A DNA stretch of 64,000 nt from Dehalobacter restrictus DSM 9455 (GCF_000512895.1 NZ_CP007033.1:2839001-2903000); one strand, 5' to 3'. Positions 31,195 to 41,074 are shown, numbered from the stretch's first letter. The notes: generated by a model from the letters alone, not told the origin. Numbers and translations are program-made.

Positions 31195-31947
31195 TTATTC
31201 TGATTTTACGTTTGGCTGTATTTGCTGTTTGTTCTTGCTCTCTCGATATTCCTGGACAGCTTCGCTCCACTGATTTCTGGCCATATTGACATATTTCATG
31301 TACCGGCTTTTGTCAGGATGTTCACTGACTGTAGAAAAATATTTGACAGCTTCATTGTATTTTCCTAGTCTGCGGTTCAATTCACCGATCAAATATAAAA
31401 TCTGGATTTCCGGAGTCAATTCCGGATTGAAATCCGTATAAAGAAAAGATTGTTCATATTCGGTACAGGCCAGGTTCATAAATCTCATCTCTTCTTCAGC
31501 AATTCCGGCTCCGCGGTAAATCCACGCCAGGCGGTGACAGATCCTTGCCAGCACAACATGTTTTTCTTTAATCAGCTGGGCAAAGTAGATCGCTAGCTTA
31601 AACGTTCTGACTGCCATCTGATAATCCCGCTCTCCGCAGAAGTCTTTACTGTGATCCATCTTGCCGGAGATCTCCTCGAGGGTTTTTTTGCGAACATTTT
31701 GTGCCATGATTTTGGAAAAATCCTCTGTGAAAGAAAAACCACAATGAGGGCAGACCATGACATAGTAGAATAACGGACTATTGTCATCTTGCTCAAATAT
31801 CTGACCAAAATCGCTGTCGACCTTGCGCGGCTTAATGAACCTTGACCGGATTTTCTTGGTCACGAATTCCTGACCGCATAAAAGGCATTCGACCTTTTTG
31901 TCGTAGAGAGGCTCGAGCTTTTCAGTTATATCCTTTTTATCCATCAT
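31195..31947 (-). CDS. DUF2225 family protein
   Basis: 250 residues. Zinc-ribbon-like cysteines CLLCGQEF (about 21-28) and CPHCGFSF (about 66-73), then TPR-like helices to the end (AVRTFKLAIYFAQL, GELNRRLGKYNEAVKYFSTV). This arrangement is typical of DUF2225 in Firmicutes; no biochemical role is known to me. A short gap separates it from asnS. Confidence 0.88.
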   Translation of the reverse strand: MMDKKDITEKLEPLYDKKVECLLCGQEFVTKKIRSRFIKPRKVDSDFGQIFEQDDNSPLFYYVMVCPHCGFSFTEDFSKIMAQNVRKKTLEEISGKMDHSKDFCGERDYQMAVRTFKLAIYFAQLIKEKHVVLARICHRLAWIYRGAGIAEEEMRFMNLACTEYEQSFLYTDFNPELTPEIQILYLIGELNRRLGKYNEAVKYFSTVSEHPDKSRYMKYVNMARNQWSEAVQEYRESKNKQQIQPNVKSE

Positions 31948-32015
31948 AATCCTTATATTTCCTTCTCATCTTTAAAATTATCCTATCCATATTTTATTCT
32001 TTTTTTAGAAATAAT

Positions 32016-33167
32016 CTATAGGTTATTTTTCGCGTCTTTTGGAGGTTTGGGCCCAAAAAACTGATAATAATGGCACTCAATTCTTCCATTATATAATTTC
32101 CGGCTTTTATCCCACCTTTTTTTAATGAACCTTTCTGGTTTTGGCAGCGAAGTGAGCATATGCAGGGACCAATCTTCGAGTCTCTCCAGAACCTCGCCAA
32201 GTTCCCGATAAGCAGTTTCAGCTTCTTCTGCTGTTCCAAGCCTTTGCCCGTATGGAGGATTCGTAATGATACAGCCATATTTAAATCTGGAGCGGACTTC
32301 TTTGACCGACAGCCTTTGAAAAAATATTTTTCCTTCCAGACCTGCTTCTCTGGTGTGTTCCCTGGCTAAGCGTAAAGCAGCTGGATCAATATCCGAACCA
32401 TAGATTGCAAGTTCCTCATTTCTTTGCCAGAGATCTTCTGCTTCTTCTCTTGCTTTTCGCCAATGTTTTTCCGCAATGTTCGTCCATCGCTCAGCCGAAA
32501 ATGCCCTGGCCAGACCAGGTGCCCGGTTCTGCCCGATAAAAGCCGCTTCAATCGGAATCGTTCCTGTTCCGCAAAAAGGATCCAGAAGAACACGGTCGGG
32601 GTTCCAGTAGCTAAGATAGGCCATTGCGGCAGCAAGTGTTTCTTTTAATGGAGCCTCCCCGGCCATTTGCCTATAGCCACGTTTGTTTAATCCCTTACCG
32701 GAAGTATCGATGGTCAGCGTAACAGTATCTTTCAGAATAGAGACCTGTACGGCATAGAGGGCTCCTGTCTCTTCAAACCAGCTGACGCCATAGGTATCCT
32801 TCAGTCTCTCCACAATCGCTTTCTTAACGATCGCCTGGCAGTCTGGAACACTATGCAGCTGAGATTTAACCGATTTTCCGGTCACCGGAAAACAGGCGTC
32901 CACCGGCAACCATTCCTCCCAGGGCAATGCTTTCGTTTGCTGGAATAATTCCTCAAAGCTCCGGGCTTCAAACTCACCCATCTTCAAACTGATACGGTCC
33001 GCACACCTCAGCCACAGATTGGCCCGGCAAATCCCTTCTTCATTTGTTGTCCATGATATCTTACCGTTCTGAACCTCTGTATTTTCATACCCCAGATTTT
33101 TAAGTTCCCGCGCAACGACAGCTTCAAGCCCAAATGCCGTTACTGCGACCAGTTCAACCCTTGCCAT
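32016..33167 (-). CDS. THUMP-domain class I RNA methyltransferase (RlmL/YpsC-like)
   Basis: 383 residues. N-terminal THUMP RNA-binding domain (about 45-155), then a Rossmann methyltransferase domain with LLDPFCGTGTIPIEAAFI and the catalytic IITNPPYGQRLG. The family makes m2G in 23S rRNA (the RlmL half of E. coli RlmKL; B. subtilis YpsC). It lacks the RlmK half, as is usual in Firmicutes. Confidence 0.9.
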   Translation of the reverse strand: MARVELVAVTAFGLEAVVARELKNLGYENTEVQNGKISWTTNEEGICRANLWLRCADRISLKMGEFEARSFEELFQQTKALPWEEWLPVDACFPVTGKSVKSQLHSVPDCQAIVKKAIVERLKDTYGVSWFEETGALYAVQVSILKDTVTLTIDTSGKGLNKRGYRQMAGEAPLKETLAAAMAYLSYWNPDRVLLDPFCGTGTIPIEAAFIGQNRAPGLARAFSAERWTNIAEKHWRKAREEAEDLWQRNEELAIYGSDIDPAALRLAREHTREAGLEGKIFFQRLSVKEVRSRFKYGCIITNPPYGQRLGTAEEAETAYRELGEVLERLEDWSLHMLTSLPKPERFIKKRWDKSRKLYNGRIECHYYQFFGPKPPKDAKNNL

Positions 33168-33438
33168 GCAAACACTCCAGTAAAGCTAAATTTTACGCAT
33201 AATCTACACATCAAAAAAATTACAATATTTACTAACTTTTTTACGATAAATGACATTTCTTTCTGTAACCAAAATAAATGACAGGCTTTAAAACCATTGG
33301 AAATAAACGATTTTCTTCTAAAAAACAGTCAAATTATTTTTTTTCGGCCTTTGACAGGCATCAACATTTTTCTTCCTTATTGTAGTGTATACTGATAAAG
33401 GTTGCAAAATAAGAAAATTTTAGAAGGAGGAACGACAG

Positions 33439-33834
33439 TTGAGGCCTGTTGTAATGGTCATCGACGACGACACAAGTATAGCCAATCTTCTGTCAACAAT
33501 GCTAATTAGCAACGGCTATACTCCAATTATCGCGTCAAATGGATATTCAGCTCTTACTATGCTGAAGAGCTGCCCTCACCCAACCTTGATTCTCACAGAC
33601 TATTCCATGCCTATACTTAATGGCTGCGAATTTATTGAGAAGGTTTCAGTTCAAAAAAATCTGAAAGATATCCCGGTAATTATGATTTCCGGTTCAGATA
33701 TTGAAGAAAGGAAGCTGCCGAAAACCACAAATTTCAAGGGGATTATCCAGAAACCGTTTAAAATCAATACGGTTCTTGACGTTATCAAGCATCACGCAAT
33801 CAATCATTGCGATTCTTCACTCTATCCTGCTTAA
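33439..33834 (+). CDS. Single-domain response regulator
   Basis: 131 residues, receiver only. DDDTS acidic pocket, phospho-acceptor in LILTDYSMPILNG, Ser in MISGSD (the Thr/Ser switch) and Lys in IIQKPFKI. Start is a TTG preceded by AGAAGGAGG. No output domain and no adjacent kinase, so the partner is unknown. It is one of the few plus-strand genes. Confidence 0.85.
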   Translation: MRPVVMVIDDDTSIANLLSTMLISNGYTPIIASNGYSALTMLKSCPHPTLILTDYSMPILNGCEFIEKVSVQKNLKDIPVIMISGSDIEERKLPKTTNFKGIIQKPFKINTVLDVIKHHAINHCDSSLYPA

Positions 33835-33905
33835 ATTCCAAACAGAGTTTGCACATTCATTGATATATCGGAAAAGGTATCAAGTCAATAATAACCATAA
33901 TACGC

Positions 33906-33932
33906 AAAAAAGGCAAAATTAATGCCTTTTTT
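33906..33932. terminator. Bidirectional terminator between the regulator and the ABC unit
   Basis: AAAAAAGGCA and TGCCTTTTTT flank a short AT loop at 33906-33932; both strands end in T runs, suiting the convergent genes either side. Confidence 0.85.
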
Positions 33933-33965
33933 CTTTATCTTTAAGCAGCTGCTGTCTCAGCAGTG

Positions 33966-34643
33966 TTAAAAGTCTTTGTTTTTATAGATTCGGACAGAAA
34001 CCTTGAACGAAAGTACCAACAGAACCATCCCAACAACAAGCATCATAAGGTAAATGACCGGACCGGCATACCCATTCAGTACCGCAGTAAGCTGCTCCAA
34101 TCCCTGATTTGTGGTTTCCAATTCACCGGCAGGTATTTTTATCAACTGACCCATCGCGCCAATAAGCCCAAAAATAACAAACATAGAGATGAAATTGGCC
34201 CACCTGGAACGCATATAACCTAAACGGTAATAGAGCGGCAGGTAAATCGAAATATATATGCTCAGCAGCAGCACGACAATTCCAAGAAAACTTACAATGG
34301 CCTGGATACTGCCCGTCAGGCCGGGGAAATTAAATAGATAAAGAATCATACTTTCCGGAATGATGATAACCATGATAATCAGCGCATAGACAATTGCAGA
34401 CAGATATTTGGCTAGAACAATTTCTTTTCTGTTAATCGGAAGACTGTTGATCATAATTTCCCCATTATACTTAAAATCATAACTATTTGCATAAATCAGC
34501 ATGAAATATACACCTAACAAAAGTTGCACTCCCGCTATTCCCGGGCTTCTGTACATCGTGCCCGAGATCGAGATACACAAGAAGATAATAATGAAAATAT
34601 TGCTTTTTTGGACCATTAAATCTTTTAGTATGATCCGCCACAC
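33966..34643 (-). CDS. ABC-2 type permease
   Basis: 225 residues, six hydrophobic segments. Includes INSLPINRKEIVLAKYLSAIVYAL, a signature of ABC-2 membrane subunits (given as seen around residues 65-88). Two bases separate it from the ATPase gene. Probably an exporter of an unknown small molecule or peptide; such GntR-ABC units in Firmicutes (YtrA group) often respond to wall-active agents. Confidence 0.88.
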   Translation of the reverse strand: MWRIILKDLMVQKSNIFIIIFLCISISGTMYRSPGIAGVQLLLGVYFMLIYANSYDFKYNGEIMINSLPINRKEIVLAKYLSAIVYALIIMVIIIPESMILYLFNFPGLTGSIQAIVSFLGIVVLLLSIYISIYLPLYYRLGYMRSRWANFISMFVIFGLIGAMGQLIKIPAGELETTNQGLEQLTAVLNGYAGPVIYLMMLVVGMVLLVLSFKVSVRIYKNKDF

Positions 34644-34645
34644 TT

Positions 34646-35551
34646 TTACCTTACCCCCATTCTTGTTCTGTTAACTAGGTAAATCATAATTTCATCCAGC
34701 GTGGGCCTCTCGACAATCATCTTTTCTTTCAGTGCTGGCGAGATAACCTCTAAATCAGCTGTCAGCCCTTCAAAGCCGACACTACTTTTGCGCAGACCGA
34801 TGAATTGTTTTTCCAGGGAGGAATCCAGCAGGTAATTGGGGCCTTTAACCAGAGAAAATCGCTCCAGAACCTGATCTTTTTCATTTGTAAATACAACGCT
34901 GCCCTGATTAATAAACGTTATATAATCTGCAATCCTCTCCAAATCTGAAGTAATATGCGTAGAAAAGAGTATGGCTTTATTTTCATCCTGCATCAGAAAG
35001 TAAAGAATTTCGAGCAATTCGTTTCTGAACACGGGATCCAGACCGGATGTCGGTTCATCCAGGATGATCAGCTCCGCCTGATGAGAAAGCGCCATGGCCA
35101 AAGAAAACTTTGTTTTCATTCCTTTGGACAACTTGTCAATTTTCTGTTTTGGGTTTAAGTCAAATTCTTTCAGGTACTTTTGAAATAAATGTTCATCCCA
35201 GTATTGATACATCGGTGCCACAATCTTTTTCATTTGCTCGATCGTCAATACGCCATAATAATGATTTTCATCGTAAACAAATCCGATTTTGTTTTTGATT
35301 TCTTTTTCACCTTTTACATGATCCAGACCAAATACTTTGATCTCCCCCCTATCTTTTTTCAGGAGATTCATGATCAGTTTAATCGTTGTGGTCTTGCCTG
35401 AGCCATTTGGCCCGATAAGCCCCATTACATAACCTTTTTCCAAACTGAATGTAACATCTGAAAGCTCAAACTCCGAAAAATATTTCCCTAATCCCTGGAT
35501 TTCCAGGATCAGACTGCTGCTGTTCCTTCTGACAGGGTCTGTTTCGTTCAC
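34646..35551 (-). CDS. ABC transporter ATP-binding protein
   Basis: 301 residues. Walker A GPNGSGKTTTIK, signature LSKGMKTKF, Walker B LIILDEPTSGLDP and the H-loop FSTHIT. The C-terminal part after about residue 235 is a family extension of ytrB/EcsA-like ATPases. Forms a transporter with the downstream permease. Confidence 0.93.
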   Translation of the reverse strand: MNETDPVRRNSSSLILEIQGLGKYFSEFELSDVTFSLEKGYVMGLIGPNGSGKTTTIKLIMNLLKKDRGEIKVFGLDHVKGEKEIKNKIGFVYDENHYYGVLTIEQMKKIVAPMYQYWDEHLFQKYLKEFDLNPKQKIDKLSKGMKTKFSLAMALSHQAELIILDEPTSGLDPVFRNELLEILYFLMQDENKAILFSTHITSDLERIADYITFINQGSVVFTNEKDQVLERFSLVKGPNYLLDSSLEKQFIGLRKSSVGFEGLTADLEVISPALKEKMIVERPTLDEIMIYLVNRTRMGVR

Positions 35552-35569
35552 TTTATTATCCTCCTTATC

Positions 35570-35956
35570 TTACTTTGCCGGGGTCATATCGTCATAGACG
35601 TTCTTTAATATTTCTGTGATTTCAGCAAGGCTTAAATTCAGAAGCCTGCTTTCCTTGACAACGTCTTTCAACATTTCTTCAATTTGTTTTCGTTTATTTT
35701 TGATCCTTGCCTCACAGTTTTGCAGAGCAACAAAAGACCCTTTTCCCGGAACAGAGTAAATAAACTTCTCCCGTTCCAATTCCTCATAGACTCTTTTGGT
35801 TGTAATGACACTGATACGCAAATCCTTCCCAAGCTGCCTGATCGAAGGAAGCATTTCCCCCTCGGTCAGATCTCCCGCCAGGATCAATGTTTTGATCTGA
35901 TTGATGATTTGCTGATAGATCGGTTCTCCGCTCATGTGTGAAATAATGATATTCAT
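35570..35956 (-). CDS. GntR-family regulator, YtrA subgroup
   Basis: 128 residues: winged helix GEMLPSIRQLGKDLRISVITTKRVYEELE (in parts, about residues 35-65) and a short C-terminal helical region, the YtrA architecture. First gene of the ABC operon, it faces a palindromic operator-promoter and is probably an autorepressor. Confidence 0.92.
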   Translation of the reverse strand: MNIIISHMSGEPIYQQIINQIKTLILAGDLTEGEMLPSIRQLGKDLRISVITTKRVYEELEREKFIYSVPGKGSFVALQNCEARIKNKRKQIEEMLKDVVKESRLLNLSLAEITEILKNVYDDMTPAK

Positions 35957-35990
35957 GCATCATCCTCATTTATTTAAAGCTAAACCCGGA

Positions 35991-36045
35991 CAAGAGAGAG
36001 CATACTGTATATATATAATATATACAGTATGCTCTCTCTTGTCAA
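35991..36045 (-). promoter_or_regulatory. Promoter embedded in a 23-bp perfect palindrome (GntR operator)
   Basis: 35991-36013 and 36019-36041 are exact reverse complements around a five-base spacer. On the minus strand TTGACA (36040-36045) and TATATT (36017-36022) are 17 bases apart, so the palindrome overlaps the spacer and -10 element of the gntR-ABC promoter. The core CTGTATATA...TATACAG fits the GTATA-TATAC type half-sites of YtrA-like regulators. Confidence 0.85.
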
Positions 36046-36141
36046 CGATTCTTTATTGTCCGTTTCTTTCATAAAATTTAATAACCGTTTCAAAAGGCAC
36101 TAATAAAAAGATATGTAAGACTATGTCGGAAAGGAGTAGCT

Positions 36142-36693
36142 ATGCAGATAAAAACATTATTAAAGACCGCATGCGCCGTGGTTGTTGCCTTGCTAATCCA
36201 ATATCTATATCTGGAAGGACCGGCAATTGCATCCTTCCAAAACGACCGGACGTATGAATATCAGGTGGATAATTATGCAGTCAAAGCACAATTTCCAGCT
36301 ACAACTGAAGTGCATTTGACTCCCGACAAAGGAGAGGAAATGCGTCTGAACATCTATTTTACGGACAGTAAACTCAGCTTCAGGGGATATCTCCAGATCT
36401 GGCGGGCAGCCGACCTTGAGCATTTCCTTCAAGACAGCAAAGCCAGAAGTACTTATAACTTTATAAGTTATGTTCTAAAACGTACGTCCTTAAATCATTG
36501 GAACGGATTTGAAGAAAGCTGGTCAGCTGATTTTGGCGAAAATGTTATAAGCTCGCAGGAATACTGGCTGGAATTGAACGACAACAACGAAGTTGTCAGA
36601 ATCTCCTTTTTTACCGATCAGGCTTTTTTCCCGGACAGCACGAGCAGCGCCATTCGTTCGATCCTGGATTCTATATCTGTCAAAAATCACTGA
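36142..36693 (+). CDS. Putative secreted/anchored protein of unknown function
   Basis: 183 residues. Positively charged start and a hydrophobic stretch (about residues 8-30, AVVVALLIQYLY) indicate export or a membrane anchor; the rest is soluble, with aromatic residues and no cysteine. AAAGGAG precedes the ATG. I recognise no family. It stands alone between the gntR operon and the broken phosphoesterase. Confidence 0.7.
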   Translation: MQIKTLLKTACAVVVALLIQYLYLEGPAIASFQNDRTYEYQVDNYAVKAQFPATTEVHLTPDKGEEMRLNIYFTDSKLSFRGYLQIWRAADLEHFLQDSKARSTYNFISYVLKRTSLNHWNGFEESWSADFGENVISSQEYWLELNDNNEVVRISFFTDQAFFPDSTSSAIRSILDSISVKNH

Positions 36694-36732
36694 TTTGTTT
36701 ACTGCTCATCTTGTTAACTCACTCGTACCACG

Positions 36733-37465
36733 TCAACTCACTAGTTTCACCAGCACAATTTCTGGTCTGCTGCAGAACCTGAATGGGAAATGGGTACTTT
36801 CCCCTAAGCCGCAATTGATGATCATACTTGTGTTTTTATACCGAAACTCTCCATAATCATACTTTGGAAACAACGCTTGTCCCGGAACATAAATAGCCCC
36901 GAGCAGCGGGCAGCCTAATTTCTCCACCGTGCGTATGCCCGACAAGCACCAATTCTATGTCATCCCCGGCTGCTTTCGTTAAAATATCAGGAGCATGAGC
37001 CAGCAGTATTTTCGGGGCCTGATCGGATATCCGGCCTGTGGCCTTACTTAAGTCATCCCTGTGCGTATACGGATCATTGACCCCGACGATCCAGATATGG
37101 GAATTTCCGATGCTGTACGTATACGCCTCGTTTTGAAGAACATGCACTCCCTCATTAATCAGAGGCTCCTGGATATGAAAATGATACCGCCATTCGTGAT
37201 TGCCCGACACAAAGAAAATCGGTTTGGGACGAAGCCCTTGAATCAATTCCCGGCCATATCTTTTGCTATGCAAATCCGTCAGATGCAGAATTGTGAATCC
37301 CTCAAATTCTTTGGGTAAGTTGGCAATCGAAACGCGGTACTTGGTTACAGCAACTGAATGCCGCTCATAATATAGAAAAAAGGTGGTTCCGATTATCCCG
37401 ATTCCACCTGCAATGAACTGACGGCGAGTCAAATGATATTTACACAGAAGATGACCTCCCTCCAC
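36733..37465 (-). pseudogene. ykuE: Tat-exported metallophosphoesterase (YkuE-like), decayed
   Basis: N-terminal twin-arginine motif LTRRQFIAGG followed by a hydrophobic stretch, then FTILHLTDLHSKRYGR (first metal motif), FFVSGNHEW and LVGHTHGGEIRLP. Two lesions: about 35 residues that should hold the GDxxDR metal motif are missing between LHSKRYGR and GLRP, and an extra base near 36910-36915 shifts the last third into another frame (LLGAIYVPGQALFPKYDYGEF, then to the stop at 36733). YkuE in B. subtilis is a Tat-exported phosphoesterase. This copy is not functional. Confidence 0.85.
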
Positions 37466-37570
37466 CCCGGCCGTTTCTCTGATCTTTTAGGGAATGACTG
37501 GATTCAGTGATATAATACTGTTATTATACATGATCAATGTCTTCTTTCCTAATCTTACCACAGGGAGGAA

Positions 37571-39382
37571 TTGCCTTTGCTACAGGTTAACGGTGAAATA
37601 GAAGGTATAAAAAACAGTATTCTTGAAAAATTAAACAGTTTCTATACTTACCAAATCCCTAGAGACCATTTGTGGACACAGGAACTCATTGAACAACTTG
37701 CCGAAATCTCTTCGCAGGTGAACAAGGAAATTGCCGTGTATGCCGACCGCAAAGGCCGGATCACCGATGTCAGCATAGGAAATCACAGTACCGTGAAGCT
37801 GGCTGAAGTGGAGCAGAAACGCAGCCTGCAGCGCCTTTCAGGCACCCGTTGTATTCACACCCATCCGAAGAGCAGCGGTTTATTATCTTCCATGGACATC
37901 AGTTCTCTAAAGCAGTTGAATCTCGATGCAATGATCGCCATCGGGATCCGGAATAACCGGGCTGAAGATCTTTATGTTGGCATTCTGTCACCCACGAACA
38001 TTGAGGAGGTCAATATTTTCGGACCCCTTGCGGCTGATATAGATGACTTTGCGTTGCTCTTTCAAAATATCGAAGATGCCGACAATGTACTCAGGAAATT
38101 GCCTGCAGAAAAAGCCAAAACAAGTGAACGTACCATACTGGTTGGACTGCAGACACGGTACAGCAGAGACCTATACGGAATCAGTGAAGCGGAAGTCTCG
38201 TTTGCTGAACTCGAAGAACTGGCCAAAACAGCCGACGCCTTGATTGTTGGCCATTTAATGCAAAAAAAAGAAACCCGCGATTCCTCAACGATCATCGGCC
38301 CGGGCAAGCTCGAGGAACTTCAGCAAATGATTCAGACACGCCAGGCTGATCTGGTTATCTTCGACGAAGAATTAACCGGCACCCAGCAGCGCATCCTGGA
38401 AGAAAAGCTGGGGTTGAAAGTTCTGTCCCGTACAGGCCTGATTCTGGATATATTCGCCCAGCATGCCCGTTCCAGGGAAGGAATCCTGCAAGTAGAGCTA
38501 GCCCAGCTCGAATATAGACTTCCCCGCCTGACAGGAACCGGGGTGGCGCTTTCCCGTCTGGGAGGCGGCATCGGAACAAGGGGACCGGGTGAAACAAAAC
38601 TGGAAACCGACCGTCGTCATATTCGCTCCCGGATCGCTCATCTGAGAGAACGCCTTGACGACATCCGTAGACAACGCGGCATTCTCCGCGGAAACCGCCA
38701 AAAAAACAATATCCCGGTTCTGTCCATTGTCGGTTATACCAATGCCGGGAAATCTACCCTTTTAAATGCGTTGTGCGGCTCGGATGTCTTGGCCGAGGAC
38801 AAACTGTTTGCTACGCTTGATCCGACAACCCGCAAGCTTCCCTTAAATAACGGCAGTACGGTCCTGCTTTCCGATACGGTAGGCTTTATTCGAAGACTTC
38901 CGCCTAATTTGCTCGATGCCTTTAAATCAACCCTGGAGGAAGTCGTATTATCCGACCAGATTTTGATTGTGGCTGATGCTGCTGATCCTCAGGTCGAAGA
39001 CCACATCCGGATTGTCGATGAAATCCTGGCAGAACTTGGTGCAGGCAGTAAACCGACCCTGATTGTCCTCAACAAAGTTGACCGTTTGCATCCGGACAAC
39101 CGGATCAGCTTGTGGCGCGAAACTCGGCCTGTTGTAGAAATTTCTGCTTTGCAGAGGAGCGGGTTGGAAGAACTGAAGCAGGCCATCGAGAAAGAACTGT
39201 TCAGTGACCTCATTCGGGTTAGTCTGGAAATTTCTGTTTCCGATGGAGCCGCATTGGCCTGGCTATATGCGAATACGAAAGTTCTTGAAGTCGTCTATGA
39301 CGAACAAGTTACCCACGTCGAAGCGGAACTCGCCGCTTCCTTACTGAGCACTGTGGAGAGGTATAGAGTCTCTGCTCCATGA
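37571..39382 (+). CDS. hflX: GTPase HflX
   Basis: 603 residues, the long clostridial form with an extra N-terminal domain (about 1-190) before the usual HflX region. HflX domain with GPGKLEELQ, the RRGETKLETD-like GPGETKLETDRR, P-loop GYTNAGKSTLL, DTVGFIRRLP and NKVD. HflX splits stalled ribosomes. Start is TTG, preceded by GGGAGGAA. Confidence 0.95.
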   Translation: MPLLQVNGEIEGIKNSILEKLNSFYTYQIPRDHLWTQELIEQLAEISSQVNKEIAVYADRKGRITDVSIGNHSTVKLAEVEQKRSLQRLSGTRCIHTHPKSSGLLSSMDISSLKQLNLDAMIAIGIRNNRAEDLYVGILSPTNIEEVNIFGPLAADIDDFALLFQNIEDADNVLRKLPAEKAKTSERTILVGLQTRYSRDLYGISEAEVSFAELEELAKTADALIVGHLMQKKETRDSSTIIGPGKLEELQQMIQTRQADLVIFDEELTGTQQRILEEKLGLKVLSRTGLILDIFAQHARSREGILQVELAQLEYRLPRLTGTGVALSRLGGGIGTRGPGETKLETDRRHIRSRIAHLRERLDDIRRQRGILRGNRQKNNIPVLSIVGYTNAGKSTLLNALCGSDVLAEDKLFATLDPTTRKLPLNNGSTVLLSDTVGFIRRLPPNLLDAFKSTLEEVVLSDQILIVADAADPQVEDHIRIVDEILAELGAGSKPTLIVLNKVDRLHPDNRISLWRETRPVVEISALQRSGLEELKQAIEKELFSDLIRVSLEISVSDGAALAWLYANTKVLEVVYDEQVTHVEAELAASLLSTVERYRVSAP

Positions 39383-39434
39383 TAGCACTGTTATGCCTCT
39401 GAACCAGTACCACTGCCTTTCGCTTTTCGTTCTA

Positions 39435-40376
39435 TTACAGTTGACTTACGCCTACTTCAATTAACAAACCAATGGTAAGCAAAATCCCAAAAAGTGTATT
39501 GGTCTGAGCCACACTTTTCATTCCCGGCATCATTTCAGCCGGGAATTTTTTATTGCGGAATCCGTTCAAGGCCTGAAGAGCATTCGGAATACTCAGCAGG
39601 ACCAATAGTGCCCAGACAGGCAGAACACCTGCCAGGGTAAGTACCACTACCCAAAGATTGGCCACCAGGAACATTCCCGCCATGAATTGTACAGCTCTGC
39701 GGTGTCCCAACAGAATGGCGAGTGTATGACGCCCGTTCAGCTGATCCCCTTCCCGGTCTCGTATGTTGTTGGACATCATGATTGCTCCGATTAGAATCAG
39801 ATTCGGAACAGAAATTAAAAAGACGTCCCAGTTAATGCTGCCGGTCTGAACAAAATAGGCAATCAAAATAATTCCTGATCCCATAAAGAGCCCGGCCAGC
39901 AATTCTCCAAAAGGAGTATAGGCAATCGGGTAAGGCCCACCTGTGTACAAATAACCGACAGCCATACAGCCCAAGCCAATCAGGGCCAGCCACCAACTGC
40001 TGCTACTGCAGATGTAAATACCCAGCAGTGATGCAATTAGCAAACAAACCAAAGCCAGACTCAGAACTGTCCCTGCTTTTATTCCGTCCCTGGTTATCGC
40101 ACCGGCGATGCCAACGGATTCCGCTGTATCCAGTCCCCGGATAAAATCGTAATACTCATTAAACATATTCGTGGCTGCCTGGATTAAGATTGAAGCAATC
40201 AGCATTGCCGCTACCAGTCCCCAGTTTAAGCCGTTTCTAATCTGCCAAGCCAGTACCGAACCAATCAGAACCGGTATGAATGAGGCCGTAAGGGTGTGCG
40301 GACGAAACAGCCGCCATAAAACCTCCCTGCGGTTTGATTGCATCTTGGCCCCCGAAGAGGATGATTTCGTTTCCAT
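39435..40376 (-). CDS. menA: 1,4-dihydroxy-2-naphthoate polyprenyltransferase
   Basis: UbiA-type membrane prenyltransferase for menaquinone. 313 residues, nine hydrophobic helices. Two Asp-rich motifs: NMFNEYYDFIRGLD and NNIRDREGDQLNGRHTLA. Consistent with menaquinone-based anaerobic respiration. Other men genes are not in the window. Confidence 0.92.
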   Translation of the reverse strand: METKSSSSGAKMQSNRREVLWRLFRPHTLTASFIPVLIGSVLAWQIRNGLNWGLVAAMLIASILIQAATNMFNEYYDFIRGLDTAESVGIAGAITRDGIKAGTVLSLALVCLLIASLLGIYICSSSSWWLALIGLGCMAVGYLYTGGPYPIAYTPFGELLAGLFMGSGIILIAYFVQTGSINWDVFLISVPNLILIGAIMMSNNIRDREGDQLNGRHTLAILLGHRRAVQFMAGMFLVANLWVVVLTLAGVLPVWALLVLLSIPNALQALNGFRNKKFPAEMMPGMKSVAQTNTLFGILLTIGLLIEVGVSQL

Positions 40377-40442
40377 TATGATTGCTCCTTTGATTTAGTC
40401 TATGATTATTCAGTTCCTCATCATTCATTCGAAGTTCGTGTT

Positions 40443-41072
40443 TTATCTTGTGCTGGTCAGAAGCTTAAAGCCGAGTGCTCCGAAGATGGTTGCCGAGACA
40501 ATATTCATAACCTTGGAAAACCCGGGCTTCTTTAAAATCCAATTTCCTAGAGAGCCGGCCGAGTAACCGATAAATCCAAAAATCAGCGCAACAAGCCCCA
40601 TAAAGATAAGCCCTAAGAATATCATCTGCAAAGGAACGCTGCCAAATTCAGAATTGACAAACTGCGGCAGGAATGCCAGGAAAAAAAGGGCAACTTTCGG
40701 ATTGAAAACATTCATATAGAAACCTCGCAGCAGCAGGCCGCGGTGATGGGGCCCTTGTTTGTCAACACCGGCAGTCAGTGGGTCATTCCGATGTTTGATC
40801 GCTTTATATGCCAAATAAAAAAGATAAAGTACCCCGCAGGTTTTAAACAGAACAAAGGCGACTTCTGACGTCTTGAATATGACAGATAGCCCCAGCGCCG
40901 CGGCCAACGTATGAACCGAATTGCCCAACGTCAGCCCGATTGAAGTAAAAATACCTGCCTTCTTTCCCTTGGCTATACCCTGGGTTATCAAAAATACAAT
41001 GTCCGGACCGGGTGCCAGGATCAGTACAATGGACGAGGTAATAAACAGCAGGACCGCAGATAATGAAAACAC
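40443..41072 (-). CDS. LysE/RhtB-family amino-acid exporter
   Basis: 209 residues, six membrane segments. APGPDIVFLITQGIAKGKKAG, and GFYMNVFNPKVALFFLAFLPQFV, are the family hallmarks. The exported amino acid cannot be deduced. Lies three bases after larC, probably co-transcribed. Confidence 0.9.
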   Translation of the reverse strand: MFSLSAVLLFITSSIVLILAPGPDIVFLITQGIAKGKKAGIFTSIGLTLGNSVHTLAAALGLSVIFKTSEVAFVLFKTCGVLYLFYLAYKAIKHRNDPLTAGVDKQGPHHRGLLLRGFYMNVFNPKVALFFLAFLPQFVNSEFGSVPLQMIFLGLIFMGLVALIFGFIGYSAGSLGNWILKKPGFSKVMNIVSATIFGALGFKLLTSTR

Positions 41073-41074
41073 GT

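Noticed and set aside
36593-36856. Plus-strand ORF after the orphan exported protein
   Set aside because: It overlaps the 3' part of the phosphoesterase relic on the other strand and has no ribosome site.
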